DNA from: Sinonovacula constricta
Lineage: Eukaryota; Mollusca; Bivalvia; Cardiida; Solecurtidae
Assembly (NCBI GenBank): GCA_007844125.1
Contig: CM017556.1
Coordinates: 78,182,544-78,246,543 of the forward strand
Direction: 5' to 3'
DNA length: 64,000 nucleotides
In this document: positions 1 to 12,256 of the stretch, piece after piece
Layout: each line of letters starts with the position of its first letter
How positions within the stretch are numbered: the stretch's first letter is position 1
The notes under the pieces: generated by a model
The model's database searches: none
The model's input: the letters and a program-made list of their open reading frames with translations, nothing else
What the model was told of the DNA's origin: nothing
Position numbers and translations under genes: made by a program

Positions 1-217
1 TAATGCATAGCCAGTGGAACACTCGATCTAATTACAATTACCTCGTTTCTTTTGGCCCTTTATTCACTTAGTGTTATACCTGGGCAAGCGACACCGCCCA
101 TAAACCTACTGCCTACAATAGACGAAACAAGCTTTATACATGCAAGACCTAGTTTTAATGTATTAAGGCCATGTTAATATCAAATAACTATTTTATTGTT
201 TAATATGTGAATCTTAC

Positions 218-583
218 CTGGGATACAATAATAGCTCATGTTAAAGTAGGTCGGATCTTCATGAAAGGCTGACGGGTTGCAAGTGTCATTTGCTAACAAG
301 GCCTTATTCTTAATTGAAAGGACCAATCCCGACTCGGACTGACTTGGTACTTTATTCTCAATAACATTGTCCATCAATTGCAAGCAATCTGACACGTCGT
401 AACTACAGCAAGGACTTCCTGGCGTATGATTGCTGCAATTTTCGGTTGTAGGTTTGAATCCATGGTAGACCGAATTTAACACGGCCTTGTTGTTATTCTG
501 GCAGTTAGCCGCAATGTTAGCGCTGCCGCTGTTTCCATCCAAACAACTGGCTAGAAACAGTTCCTCTTCCAGCTGACCGACGT
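218..583 (-). CDS. Internal exon, probable SUEL-type (galactose-binding lectin-like) extracellular module
   Basis: On the minus strand a pyrimidine-rich acceptor (ttctgttttgtag) opens the frame after base 583, and the donor CCAG/gtaagatt closes it at 218. The 366-nt exon starts and ends in phase 1, the symmetrical 1-1 class typical of shuffled extracellular modules. The peptide is cysteine-rich, with ASCLDGNS near the start, a run of Cys pairs in the middle, and DPTYFNMSYYC at the end. That spacing (Cys, hydrophobic strand, final Tyr-x-Cys) resembles a sea-urchin-egg-lectin/rhamnose-binding lectin domain, which binds sugars outside the cell. Several N-x-S/T sites support secretion. The rest of the gene lies outside the window or in exons I cannot link. 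The SUEL assignment is inference; a protein-coding exon is more certain. Confidence 0.55.
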
Positions 584-1591
584 CTACAAAACAGAAATAT
601 ACCGGTAAGAAAATAGATCATACATAGCTTTTCCGAAGGTGTCATCGGTGATTGTTGTAGTTGTTTTTTCAGTGATTAACGGTGCTTTTAGAATATCAAT
701 ACTATACAACATAATAAATATACGTGAAATAAGCAAATATTGTTATTTAAAAAATAGAGGATCTGACATGAGTTGTCATTTAATAAAAACATTTATCAAA
801 CGAGTTCAGGAAGGTAATAATAAGCAAGTCTATGGCGAGCTTAATATCATTTTTCCTGGATGAATTTTGTAAATGTTTGTATTAAATTATAACGAGTGTT
901 AGATTGATTATATCACAGCATTTTAGTCACCAAAATACGATTTTACTAAATTTTAATGACAATACTTGCTGAAATATTGGTATGAGACAATCTGCATTGT
1001 GATGACATCGACGCCATCAATCATAAGGCTGTATTACACTAGTGTAATATAACAAAATATGTAAGGGGTGTATTGACTGGCAAACAAGGGAGTCGTGTAA
1101 TAAGTACATGTATCTTTAATTTAGACGTCGAATCGTAAATAAAATGTCAGAACCGAGAATTTAATATACAATCTATGAACGAGAAAAAACCCACCTCTCG
1201 GTAAAAAAAAATTCATATTGCCTCGACACAACACTATTCGTTTAACTTCATTATGTGAGTGAGTGATGAATTATACATTAACCACTCATTAATAGTTGTC
1301 TAAAAGTTTCAAAACTAATATCGAATTTTGTAAAGGCATCTTGAACTAAATTGTATTTTTGTAAAGCTTTGCGTCCTCTTTTTTCGAACGACTAGAAACG
1401 TCCAGCAAATCATAAAATGTCACTTTATATACAAACTGATGAATTGCTTAAAATTGAATCAGTTTAACACCAACAAATATGTTTAAAAGAAATACTGGCT
1501 AGCATGTTGCAAAAGATAAATGATAAAATGTGTTAAGTAGTCGTATCATTTTTAAAGTTCAACTATTTGGAAGTTGATGTCGTTACCATAC
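584..1591. other. AT-rich intron or intergenic DNA
   Basis: AT-rich sequence between two minus-strand exon candidates. I see no convincing exon, RNA gene or transposon end. Confidence 0.4.
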
Positions 1592-1823
1592 CTCTCGAGC
1601 TAATATGTTCATAAATGTGCTATGCTTCGAATATAATAAACGTTTAACATTTTGTCCTAAGACGACATCTTCTTTAACTACGAAGCTCTCTTTAACATAT
1701 AACTCTAAAAGGCTATTTAGTGTGGCCAAATACATGTGAGGCGAATCACAATGCGTTATCAAAGACACATGGCGCTTTATCTTTTTGTATTTGTGAACAG
1801 AGATAGACATCGCTCTCAGCGAT
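1592..1823 (-). CDS. Possible internal exon, product not recognised
   Basis: On the minus strand an acceptor-like tract (cctctaaccccag) is followed by an open frame that ends at the donor-like GAG/gtatgg at 1592. The frame enters after one spare base and leaves in phase 0. It encodes about 77 residues, including MSISVHKYKK and HCDSPHMYLATLNSLLELY, which could form an amphipathic helix. The phase does not match the exon at 218-583, so the two are not directly joined. No family is recognised and a chance ORF is possible. Confidence 0.25.
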
Positions 1824-2427
1824 CTGGGGTTAGAGGTTGAAATCGTCGGAATTCAAGACAAGCAAGTAATCTAATCAAGACCTTTACCTGAGAGGATTAT
1901 TTTGAGGACCAAAATTAAAGGAGCGGAATTTGGTTCATGTTGTTTCTTGGATGGAATATAATGATAACGAGTCATAGTTGAATTTGTGATAACCTTTTAA
2001 GATTAATATAATTTGTTGACATATTTATGCCTCTGGACACTCTATAAAATGTTAAGTCAAGCACCAAAGTTGATGAAAGAATCCTCCTTGAAATAAGAAT
2101 CCTATTCGAGTCCAAAATCTTCGGGACCCAGCTGAAATCTCAATTTATACGTTGAGAAGAAGTCCGACAGACGTTTTGGTTTTCTCGATCCCTAACCTGA
2201 ACTTAAATTAAATACCATTATATTGACAGACTAGCCACTGAACATTAGGCAGTAACTCTTCATTTGTTATAAACAAATTATTTGTTATATAAACAAAAGT
2301 GTGATTGCCGCTTGAATTCAGCTTGTTCGCTGAAAGTACATGTATTTTTAAAGAAAGGTAAAGTGACTGTAAGGTAAAAAACAAAACAAAACACCCCGTA
2401 TACAGCTATAATTAAGGTTTCGATTTA

Positions 2428-2667
2428 GGCCCGTATTCACCAACCATTCTTAGGCATAGGTCATGACTTAAGCCAAAGACACAATGTTCATAACAACAAA
2501 AATAAGCTTATTGATGCAGATATAGTGTGTTTTTAAGCTGAAAGTAGCTAAGTTAAAGTGTCATGCAAAAAATTCAGTCATGTAGCTAAATGCATAATGA
2601 AGATATTGTGGACTGAAATCCATGATTTGAGCAATTCTTTCTTTAGAATGGTTGGTGAAAATGGGCC
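2428..2667. mobile_element. 240-bp MITE with about 25-bp inverted ends and TTA target duplication
   Basis: The left end reads GGCCCGTATTCACCAACC and the right end, reversed, GGCCCATTTTCACCAACC. The match continues into ATTCTTAG/ATTCTAAAG. Both ends abut TTA (2425-2427 and 2668-2670), a 3-bp duplication of the kind made by PIF/Harbinger-like transposases. There is no coding capacity, so it would depend on a transposase elsewhere. Confidence 0.8.
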
Positions 2668-2870
2668 TTAGGCTATAGAGTATATGTTGTTTTTAGATGT
2701 GTGCGGACCGTATACAAACGGCTATATAGCCTGTATAAGCAGCACTAATATTAGCAAGACAACTACTTGCACAAATTTCAGATGGCATCTTGTAAAGTCT
2801 TATCAGTCTCCTCAAATAGACGTCTTTCCCCATGTGAAAATTTCAGCCAGGAGAGCATTCGATTGAAAAA

Positions 2871-4190
2871 TAGAAGATGACTTTTATATATGTCGATACA
2901 TTACATAAATATTTGTGACGAACCAAATGTGGTGAGAACTAGTTAACTTGCTTCTTTGCTTTGTTTCTTGTTGTTTGTTACATCCGTAATTTCCAGCTGC
3001 ATTTCTAACTTCTGTTCTAATTTCTGTTCGGTTCTGTTCTAACATCAGCATACTCAGGTTTTTTTTTTTTAATAAGACCTCTCCAAGCAGCTGCGAATTC
3101 CTATTATGCCTGCTGCCTTTTTATTGTTGCAAGCTCCTTTGGGTAAACCACGGAATACTCGGTTCTTTTCTTCGAAAAAGATCTCACAAAACGGCTGCGA
3201 TTTCCTGCATGCAAAACTATCGTGTTTATAAAAACATCGTGTTTATAAAAATGCATTCAATAAGAGACAACGTTTTCCAGAGAGGCCCCAATGATATAGC
3301 TGTCTCGCTCCAGCGCGTGGCCAGTTAAGATCGTTCGCAGATATCTGATTGGTCAGATTTCCAAACGACATTATATCCAGCCAATGTGCTTGGGAATGAT
3401 CTCGGACCTGAAACTGATATACATGTAGCTTCTAGACCGGGAACAGAAATTGCAAATACAGACATACATGTGAACATTCCTTGTCCCATTTAACTGCAAC
3501 GTTGCTGCGTTGTTAAACGGTGACATTGTGTGTAGTTAAAACAACGACCGATATGTTATCTGCATGAGTTAAGTACTTCAAAGTTCAAACCAGCAAAAAC
3601 AGCGTCTTTGTTTGGCTGATAAAGAGTGTTTATAAGAGCCGCGATGCAGGATGAGTCGATGATTTTATAATGTTTGTGTTTTAAAACGGTCTGTGCATAG
3701 TACATGTACACTACCCATTAAAGACATGCATTCAAACATTTGAAATTGTTGTGTGTTTTTTTATAATATAAATATTGAAAATGTACACTTTAAAAAGTTT
3801 AAATAATAGGATTAGATATAAACGAAAGTAATTATATGTTGATGTTCTTGAAGGTTTTAGCTGATTTATTTCTGATTATAAGAAACAAAAGCGTTCAGTT
3901 TGAACTGCTTCAATGCTTCACTGGAGTCCTTAGTGCAGAACTTGTATTATGCATTTTATTTTTAGTGTCTTGGTTGTTGTCTTACGGAAATAATAAAACA
4001 TTTATGCGTTATTCAATGAGATTTTCCTTATACTTATTTCTGTATAAGTTAACCAATCAACCGAGTTCGACTATAAGCATTTTAACTTAAGTTTAATCAA
4101 TTAACTGCCACTTGGGTCTCGGATCAATCAACGAACTTGACTTATTTCAACCACTCTAGTTAGTTACCAAACGGAAGCGTCAAACAACAA
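2871..4190. other. AT-rich non-coding stretch
   Basis: No supported gene. There is a short direct duplication of 'atcgtgtttataaaaa' near 3219-3251 and a T-run near 3059. The frames open here are short and lack splice or coding signals. Confidence 0.4.
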
Positions 4191-4194
4191 AGAA

Positions 4195-4480
4195 AGTTGG
4201 AAATCCACCAAAACAGTACGAACACAAGCAACAAGAAGAACAACATAAAAATTAAGAGCTTGCAATAATAATAACAACAGTAGAAATACAACTACATCGT
4301 AAGGAACACCAGCAACAAAAGTAGGACACCACAGCAGCAACAAAATGAAACAACATTTAGGAACACAAAACATAAGGAACACCAATGACCATAGTAGGAA
4401 CACCAACAACACCAGTAGGTAAACCAACAACGACATTCAGGAACACAACAACAATAATGGAAACACCAACAACACATGGA
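4195..4480. repeat. Cryptic AAC/ACC-rich simple repeat
   Basis: Loose runs of 'aacaccaacaac', 'aacaacaa' and 'aggaacac' words without a clean period. Open frames here on the minus strand translate to Leu/Val/Cys-rich repeats and are artefacts of the repeat. Confidence 0.7.
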
Positions 4481-5754
4481 CTACCAACAGCATTCATGAG
4501 GAAGCAACAAATATTGTATGTAAATTGTATTCTGCAAGCTAGCAGTCACTTACAAGCAAGATAATTGAGTATTTATAAAAAAAATGTCTTCAAACAATTT
4601 CCATAAACAGCGTGGTCAAGAAAATGTGGCTTGTGCTTTTTTGATAAAGAAAATATTATATTTAAATCGGCATTTATGTAAATAATTCATGTAATGTCAT
4701 CATTAGCTACCCAATTGTCTACCTAGACACATTCTGTAGACTAACAGGAAAACAGCCATGCCTCTGATGTTGTTTATATAAATATCCCAAATATGGTAGC
4801 AGGATAGACGCATTTATTTATAATTTATATATTGGAATACCGTTCACCACATATTCGTCAGAATGTGCATCAATATATTATGATTCAAATCATTGTACAG
4901 TTACAATTAACCCCTTTGTTCCGACCCTTTAGAATAATAATTATTAAAAACCATTGAATGAATTGTTTGTCTCTTAAAAGACAATTGTTTGGAATGTTAA
5001 AAAGGCTTGGGTCGAAAATGACACCTTAACTTATATTCAACACTAATTGTTTTATGAAACAAGAATACTATTAAATAAATAATCAGTCTTCTTGCAATGC
5101 TATGTTAACATCTTGCTTAAAAGTTTGAACCGACCATCGACATTTAGGGCGCTATCCTCGTGTCATTGTGGCAACTGTTTATTATTGTAACATTTGATCA
5201 TGCGCAAACAAGCATATAACGAGTTTATCAATATAAAGGTTTTGGTGATATAGACCTGGGCGTGCAGGAGGCTTTGACACCAATGTCCACGACAACTCCG
5301 GCATGTAATTGAACTTTAAAGCACAGCTGTCTGTCTTTTTTCAATCATGGCGTCAGGCAAACAAGAATCTAATGCACACTCAAAAATCTCATCTAAGAAC
5401 ACTGGTCCCACGGACGGGAATTTAATCTTGAAAAAAAATGGGATTTGCACACTTTCATTAGCTATGTACATGCACCAAAAATAACGTTTATACCGATATA
5501 GAACTTACGTTCTAGAAAATAAGGCCGTATTCGTAACAACTTATAACTTTATTTTCTGTAATAATTTAGCATTCTCGGTTGATTGTTACTTACAAAGATT
5601 GTATTACAAGCGAAGCTTAAACTGATTAAGATGGAAATCGGAAGAACATCAAACCAAAATGCTAGTCATATTTGAATGTCCTGGTTTTCCTTTAAGGAAA
5701 GTCGAGCGACCAATGGGCATGCACATCAACGGAAATATCGTTTGCTTAGAATTT

Positions 5755-5838
5755 AACAACAACAACAACATAATAATAATAATAATCATTATAATAGTAA
5801 TTACAATAACATGAAACAACAACAACAACAACAACAAC

Positions 5839-5914
<76 letters not shown>
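5755..5914. repeat. Compound (AAC)n/(AAT)n microsatellite
   Basis: Blocks of AAC and AAT triplets, interrupted near 5781-5816, then a nearly pure AAT run to about 5913. Overlapping open frames are low-complexity artefacts. Confidence 0.95.
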
Positions 5915-5915
<1 letters not shown>

Positions 5916-6411
5916 GTAAGTTATATACATACACAAATGCATATACATCTTTTCTAACAGAGTCCCTCGTCAACAAATCGTATAAATTACTATTCAACAA
6001 ACATGATTGTAATTTAAATGTCAAGGAAATCATGAATGGAGATGATAATGTGAAAAGGATAATGATAATAGATTTCTGGAATATATAATGAATAATAAAG
6101 AGTAAAATAAAAATCAAGTACATGTACACATTAACATCGTCATTTTTCAGCCAATAATGTTAATAATTCGTCATTCTTCATTGAATACATAACACTGACT
6201 CCTGTAATGCATATTTTCAGTTGTTATTGTTATTATTGCATTATTAATCTAAATATACAATTTATGGTTATGCTTAACTCATTATCAAATTCTTAACAGT
6301 AATATGTGTATATCATCTCTCATATATTAAGTCATCAGGTAAATGTATAGCATTTTTAATTATTTATATTGAAGCTTTTTCTAATACGTAACAGCAAGCT
6401 TTTCCAGAACT

Positions 6412-6730
6412 TAACTCATATAACTCATATAACGCATAAAATTCATATAACGCACATAACTCATTTTTACTTATAAAACTCATTTAAATAATATAACGCA
6501 TATAACTCATTTAACTCATATAACTCATATAACTCATTTAATTAATATAACTAATATAACTTATATAACTCATATAACGCATATAACTAATATTACTCAT
6601 ATAACTCATTTTTACTCATATAACTAATATAACTCATATAACTCATTTTTACTCATGTAACTCATTTAACTCATATAACTCATATAATTAATATAACTCA
6701 TATTACGCATATAACGCATTTAACTCGTAA
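6412..6730. repeat. Degenerate tandem array of about 10-bp units (ATAACTCAT type)
   Basis: Units such as 'ataactcat', 'ataacgcat' and 'tttaactcat' recur for about 320 bp with spacing of 9-11 bp. It is a minisatellite-like array with no coding potential. Confidence 0.9.
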
Positions 6731-6894
6731 AAAGTGTTTTAAAAAGTTTTAACAAATAATTAAGTAAAGACAAAAACACAAATCACTTTTGTGTCTGATG
6801 GCGTTCGAACCCACAACCACAATAACTATAAACCTATGTACACGCTTGCTATCATAAAAGGTAAATAGAGGTACTGTGAGTTATGTTCTAGACA

Positions 6895-7290
6895 AAAAGA
6901 AAATTAAAATAATGATCTTTGCTCCTATTGTAATCAGGAACAGGAAACAATAATACACCTATTCTATAATAGTACAATAATTAATTTTATGATGGAATAC
7001 ACTGCAATAATTAATACACACAACACAACTGTAATTTAACGAAATGAGACAAAATATTCGGAAATACCTGTTATGGTAATATTATGTATACCTATACTAT
7101 TTTGGCAAAATATTCAATGTTTAAAAAAGAAAAGAAAAAAGAAGCACCGCGAAATATACTTCTTTAAAAATATATCTATAACCGTTTCATAATCGATGAA
7201 AACTATGCCAACGAAAATATGAATGAAATACAGGACCAAGTAATCCATGTAAATACTTCATCTATACGGTAAAGAAAAGTTACAATAATC
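6895..7290 (+). pseudogene. 3' end relic of a non-LTR retrotransposon (LINE)
   Basis: One plus-strand frame contains NDLCSYCNQEQETIIHLFYN, a Cys-x2-Cys...His pattern like the zinc-binding segment after the reverse transcriptase domain of many LINEs. Further on, another frame carries IYNRFIIDENYANENMN, which fits the usual C-terminal tail of such ORFs. Frameshifts separate the pieces and no catalytic region is seen, so this is a decayed 5'-truncated copy. A T-rich stretch follows (7320-7660). Confidence 0.6.
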
Positions 7291-7499
7291 CCGATAAGCT
7301 AATACCTGTATACAAGATGTTTTTGTTGTTGTAATACCAACAACACCTTTAAATTCCTTGACCAATTTTATTTGTTTTCCTGGTTCTTTTTTCTGTATCT
7401 GTGCTTTTCCTTCCCTTTTTGTAATTACTGCAACTGCTTTAATTGTCGTTACTTTTCACTAAAGGAAAAACACTAGTTTGTGTGTATATTTTGTTTGTT

Positions 7500-8545
7500 A
7501 ACATGTCATTTAGTTGTTGTTGTTGATTTTCTGTTTTTGTATTGTAGTTCTTTTATAATGTAACGACTTTTTGCTGTGTTATTTATTCTTTAGTCTTGTC
7601 TTTTGTCTTTTGTTCTGTTTTGCGTTTCTCTGTATTTTATGTTTTCGTTTTCTTTTTCCTATTAGTTCTGACAATTGAGAGCTGAATATAGGGCAATCCA
7701 GTTTTAACTAAATTAATAAGTTAATATAGATTAAACACTATGACCTCAGTAACTACTTGAAAATCTAACCAATCTAATTACTCCTAATCTAATCTGGATT
7801 TTGCAAATGATGATATCATATGCTCCTTTAAGATTTTTATTTGACTATGTTATAAGACCTGTATTTTAAGTCAGGCAAATAACACAACTGACATAGAACT
7901 TTACTATTTCTCTGTTCCATCACATTAGAACTGATATGTATTGACACACTAGTTAACAACAAATATTTACCTTACTAAAACCAAACATTGATAATGTACT
8001 ATCTTGAACTTTATGTGCATATGTTTCATTGTTAAAATTAAAGATAGAATGCCTAAGTAGTAAAAATTAAATAGCAATGTTACGTGTAAAGACTAATGTT
8101 TATGGCAATGAATATATTGTGTATTAACCATCATAGATGAAATTTCCGAAGCAAGATTGTCAACTATATTATGGCCGTACTTGTTTATTAGAACAAAAAG
8201 AAATAAAGTTAAACAAATAAAGGGGCTGTTCAAATGCTTAACAAAGAGAGATTTTTTATAAAAAGCGCATCCACTAAAGTGTTGAATTTCTATTGATTAA
8301 GAAATTAACATTAACAATAGTTTACAGCCAGACAGGAGTCCTTTTATAAAGTGTACGTGGGTAATGTAAACCTGAAGGTGATATTGAGTTACATTATATA
8401 ACCTCTTCGTGTTAATTGTCATCTAGAATTCGATACAAGATTTGGAAAAAAACAGGTTTACAATTTTAATATGATGGCCAATGTCTCGACAGTCAACGTG
8501 TCGTAATGGGCATCGAACTGACAGAAACGGAAACTAGTTTTGGGG
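7500..8545. other. AT-rich non-coding stretch
   Basis: No open frame with coding character, no transposon ends and no RNA gene were recognised here. Confidence 0.4.
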
Positions 8546-8690
8546 AAAACATATTGGTCTTGATGTCGTAATACGGAGTCCTGGTAGTTAGAAATATGTG
8601 TGAACAACCATGTCAGATAACAAAACATATTGGTCTTGATGTCGTAATTTCTGTTAGTTAGAAATATGTGTGAACAACCATGTCAGATAT
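8546..8690. repeat. 76-bp tandem duplication
   Basis: The segment starting 'aaaacatattggtcttgatg' at 8546 recurs at 8622 with the same tail 'gtgtgaacaaccatgtcag'. The second copy has a small deletion after 'gtcgtaat'. Confidence 0.85.
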
Positions 8691-9231
8691 GTAACATATG
8701 TATCGTATAATTTACAGGAAACAAAATCTACTAGTTGTTTTGACAGAGGTAACCATTAAAAATCTGAACTATACGACGGCGACACTAAAGCATACCTTTG
8801 TTCATGATGGCAGTGAAACTATGCATGTATTAAATTTAAATTTAACAACACAAAAACGTATGATATGTATGGAAGTGGCATTAGAGAAAAGGAGATGTAC
8901 AAACCAGTTAAAATAAATAGATTTTTTGCTTGCAATAGGTAAAATCTTAATTGAGGATGATAAAAACGCTGTTGTTCACAAAGACGTTGACTGTCATTTA
9001 ATAATGTCGGTACAAATTTAGATGTTTGCAAAAGAACGCATCCATTAATTAAAACTTTTGTCCGCATCATTTTGCGTCACCATTGTGTATTATATAGAGA
9101 CTATTGAACTGTTGTAATTTTGTACCACTGACTCTCAGATTATAATAGACTATTGCGATACGTTTGCTATTCTTCCTACGAGCATTTTCAAAACGTCTCA
9201 AAAAAGCTTCTGTTTGAAACGTCTCACTTAC

Positions 9232-9321
9232 TTTAAAGTCCAACCTACCTTGAGTTGAAATAATGATTATCCATCCAGATATCATAAAAATCAAACATGT
9301 ATATGCAATTCGCAAAATCAT
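9232..9321 (-). CDS. Probable first coding exon with a signal peptide
   Basis: A minus-strand ATG at 9321 begins MILRIAYTCLIFMISG, a classic hydrophobic signal sequence. The frame runs 30 codons to a strong donor, TTTAAA/gtaagtgag, leaving in phase 0. The frame is open upstream to another Met at about 9375, so the start could be earlier. The product would be secreted or membrane-anchored. The gene would continue towards lower coordinates, the same direction as the exon at 218-583, but the phases do not join directly, so at least one exon would be missing or they are separate genes. Confidence 0.4.
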
Positions 9322-10379
9322 GGCTGCATGTGTGTGCGTTGTGTCCCCAAAGTTCACCAATATGATTTGTTTCACCTCTCCTTGACTGGAAACGTGCGAA
9401 AACAGGACTACACTTCATTGATTATTCTAAGAGGTATTTCTCTTGAAAACGTTATCAGTTGTGTTTATGAAACGAATATTACACGTTAAGATAGGGAACA
9501 GAAATGTTTGATAGCTAAGTAGCAGTATTCGTCGACGTGAGTTAAGATGGGGTCGGGTTTGACCTGACAGGGTCGAAATGACAAGAGCCGGTTTGCTTTC
9601 AGCTTGCTTCTCATCCCTCAACAAAAAGGGGCCATAACTCACTGGCACGGACAATCGATGGGATTTATAAGCTTACTTAGCTTTCGGTAGAGATATAAGC
9701 AATACGTATAGATTGCTTAACCTGTGGAATCAACGTTGTCTATGATTTGTAAAGTTTTGTTTCTCTAAGATTCTTTTTAGAATGCGTCAAACCATATTCC
9801 ATATATCTATGTTACGATCAGATATATCATACGTGGTAAGAAAATGTGCATGTACCGCAAAAATACTGTTACAACACGCATAAAAGTTTTGACATTTTCA
9901 CATATTTACAAATTATGATTTAGGGGAAATATCTGTAAGATATTAGTAAGTGAAACAATAAATTATATATACTCACAACCGAATACAACTGTCAACATGA
10001 TATAAATAAGGCGATGTAATCAAGGTTTTGTCCAAAAGGTCATATGCCAGTATACTATAATTGAAGTCGATGTTGAAAGCGGTTCCATTAAAGAATAGCT
10101 GAGAGCGGGGTACAACAGCGTGTGGGGTCGGATGAAAGTAATGGAGAGGGTTATAACATGACTTTGCAGCGACATTGTACAGTTTGGTGAATAAGGTCTT
10201 GTATCTTGCCATTACAACACATATAAATGTAACAGAAAATAACAAAAACACAAATCATGCAAAAACATTGGATCGCAACAGTTTAGCAAGATCTTCTTGC
10301 CGAGTGTTTTATTTGTTTTGTTTTGAATCGTGTTTGCTGATGATAACAGTAGTGTCTGCAACTACATGTACATAAATGT

Positions 10380-11715
10380 TTATGTAGCAGATAACCACAC
10401 AGAAAGCACAGGAGGAGAATATAACGCACTAGCCTTTGAAAAAAATAATAAATAATATAGACAACGAATATTCATATACACTGATCGTTCAGTATATTAG
10501 CATCGTGAAATCAGTAAAGTACCAGTTATCGTAAATACTTGTCATTTCCTTGATCCATCTCCTTCTTCCTTGTTTCATTACAATGCTTTAGTTCCTTGCG
10601 CTTTGAAGGTCGCAATTCCGCGACCTTTCTTGTATACATATGACCGGCAGTCTTTCAGCGGTTCTACTCAGATATAGGTTCAGGGTTTACGCTCCAAATT
10701 GCTGGCCGTCGCTATAAGGACCATACTTAGGTCCGTCAGCTGAATAGGTCAGACAACCAAGTACTGTGCCACAATAAACCAACTAGACAACTCAAAGAAC
10801 GCCTCGAACGAAAAGTGTTAAATATAGAAAATAGATTCATCGCTTATTTGAGCTAGTAGCATTAAGAAATATATTTTACTAATTAAATTAATGAATAAAT
10901 GTGGCTGAAGAATGAAGGTAAGGAATACAAATGGATTAACACAAAAAAGCAAGATAACTATAGGTAATCTCCCTTAAGGTGTGATCTTTGCTTCTAATCT
11001 ACCCAAGTTTTGGAATCGTGCTCCGTCAGTTACATCAACGATTTGGATTGTCTATTATAGCAACAACGCATTTAATGGCAAAATGTGGAGTACTCTGAAC
11101 GAAGTATTTTCTGTACACGCTAACATCTGAAATCTGATGTTTTTCTTGCTTATGTCTTACACGTGTAAAAAAGCATACACTTTCAGTAGCCTTAATCAAA
11201 GCGCTTATATTGGCTTATCGTGTCATCTCATTGTACATTCCTGCCTTCACTAATGTCCTTATGCGTTCATAATTTCCGGCGCGACAAAGAATTCCATGAT
11301 AGGATGTTCAAACGTAAGGTAGAGTCACAAACATAACAAACCGTCGCGTACAAATCATAAAATGTAATGTCAGGTCCTTTTCAATTAAGTGCAAATGTGA
11401 TTATTATTATAAAATACAGTACAGAACGGTCTTTAAAATTATACATTTATGATTTAGAATTTCATCATCAAATCTGGTGATACATATTATGATATATAAT
11501 GGTTGTTTGTCCATAGCTGTTAACATTATTTCAAACGTGTCAGTATTAAAATAATTAAATGTGTAAAATCTTTTAGCACTCGACAGTAATAAACGGTTTT
11601 TAATTACTTCGATTACTTCGGACTTCAGACGGATCCCGAGATGTTCCGATCAATTAGGTAAGTGTTCGAATTATTCTGAGCAGCAGGTGGGGGGTGGGGG
11701 CGGACTTTTAGCCCT
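10380..11715. other. AT-rich flank left of the GC-rich element
   Basis: No supported gene. Composition changes sharply near 11680, where the G-rich element border begins. Confidence 0.5.
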
Positions 11716-11897
11716 GATCTTTTTACCCACCCATAACCCGAGAGAAGACTCCCTGCCATCACAAAAACGGGGAACACTCATATACATCTCGAAACCCAAG
11801 CCCAAAGGGCTGCGCCGGACACGGAATCCCTCAATTTAAAAAAAGGTAGCCCTTAAGTATACCCGTCGACGCATAAGGTATATCCGACGCCCAAGCC

Positions 11898-12193
11898 ATG
11901 GATATAATGGGAGACCGCGCTGATATATACTACGACAAGATGGAGGGGTGGAGGAAAACGACCTAATAACCCGCCTGCTGGAGAACTACGTCGTTCCGGA
12001 TGGGGACAGGAGAAAGCTGTGGGGCTACGGGGACGACGCCATGGAGGTGGAGCAACCCGCCAAAAGCGCTCGGTTGCTGACGGGACCTGACCCGTTAGGC
12101 CCACCAGCCGGGGAAGTCATCCGCCCGATGTCGGTAAGGGGTGGGAGCGCCTTCACCCCGGTCTTCCGCTACGCCAAGGAGCCCGGTCTATAA
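11898..12193 (+). pseudogene. TIR-embedded small gene, left copy (broken)
   Basis: Starts MDIMGDRADIYYDKMEG at 11898, then loses frame at 'ggggtggagg', where the right copy has extra bases. The frame resumes at 11948 and runs through LLENYV, RRKLWGYGDDAMEVEQ and GPDPLGPPAGEVIRPM to FRYAKEPGL. The lysine-rich tail present in the right copy has been deleted, so this ORF ends where the TATA box begins. The function is unknown. The acidic N-half and the basic tail of the sister copy suggest a nuclear or DNA-associated protein (inference). Confidence 0.65.
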
Positions 12194-12196
12194 AAG
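12189..12196 (+). promoter_or_regulatory. TATA box in left TIR
   Basis: TATAAAAG sits 61 bp before the ATG at 12257, pointing inward. The same box and downstream leader are conserved in the right TIR. Confidence 0.7.
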
Positions 12197-12256
12197 CCTA
12201 TACAACCCAAAGCCTAGCAGGGATCAGCCCTCGGCTTGCTTTTTCTCTCGGAGGCG

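Noticed and set aside
5649..6129. Long minus-strand ORFs with poly-Ile or poly-Tyr
   Set aside because: Direct translation of the AAT/AAC microsatellite.
9427..9654. Minus-strand ORF MSVPVSYGPFLLRDEKQ
   Set aside because: The DNA phrase 'gagttatggcccctttttg' looks like a common mollusc dispersed repeat; no splice sites.
9973..10251. Secreted protein exon on the minus strand
   Set aside because: Hydrophobic start and a gtgagt near the end are suggestive, but there is no in-frame upstream ATG before the hydrophobic stretch and the donor context is poor.
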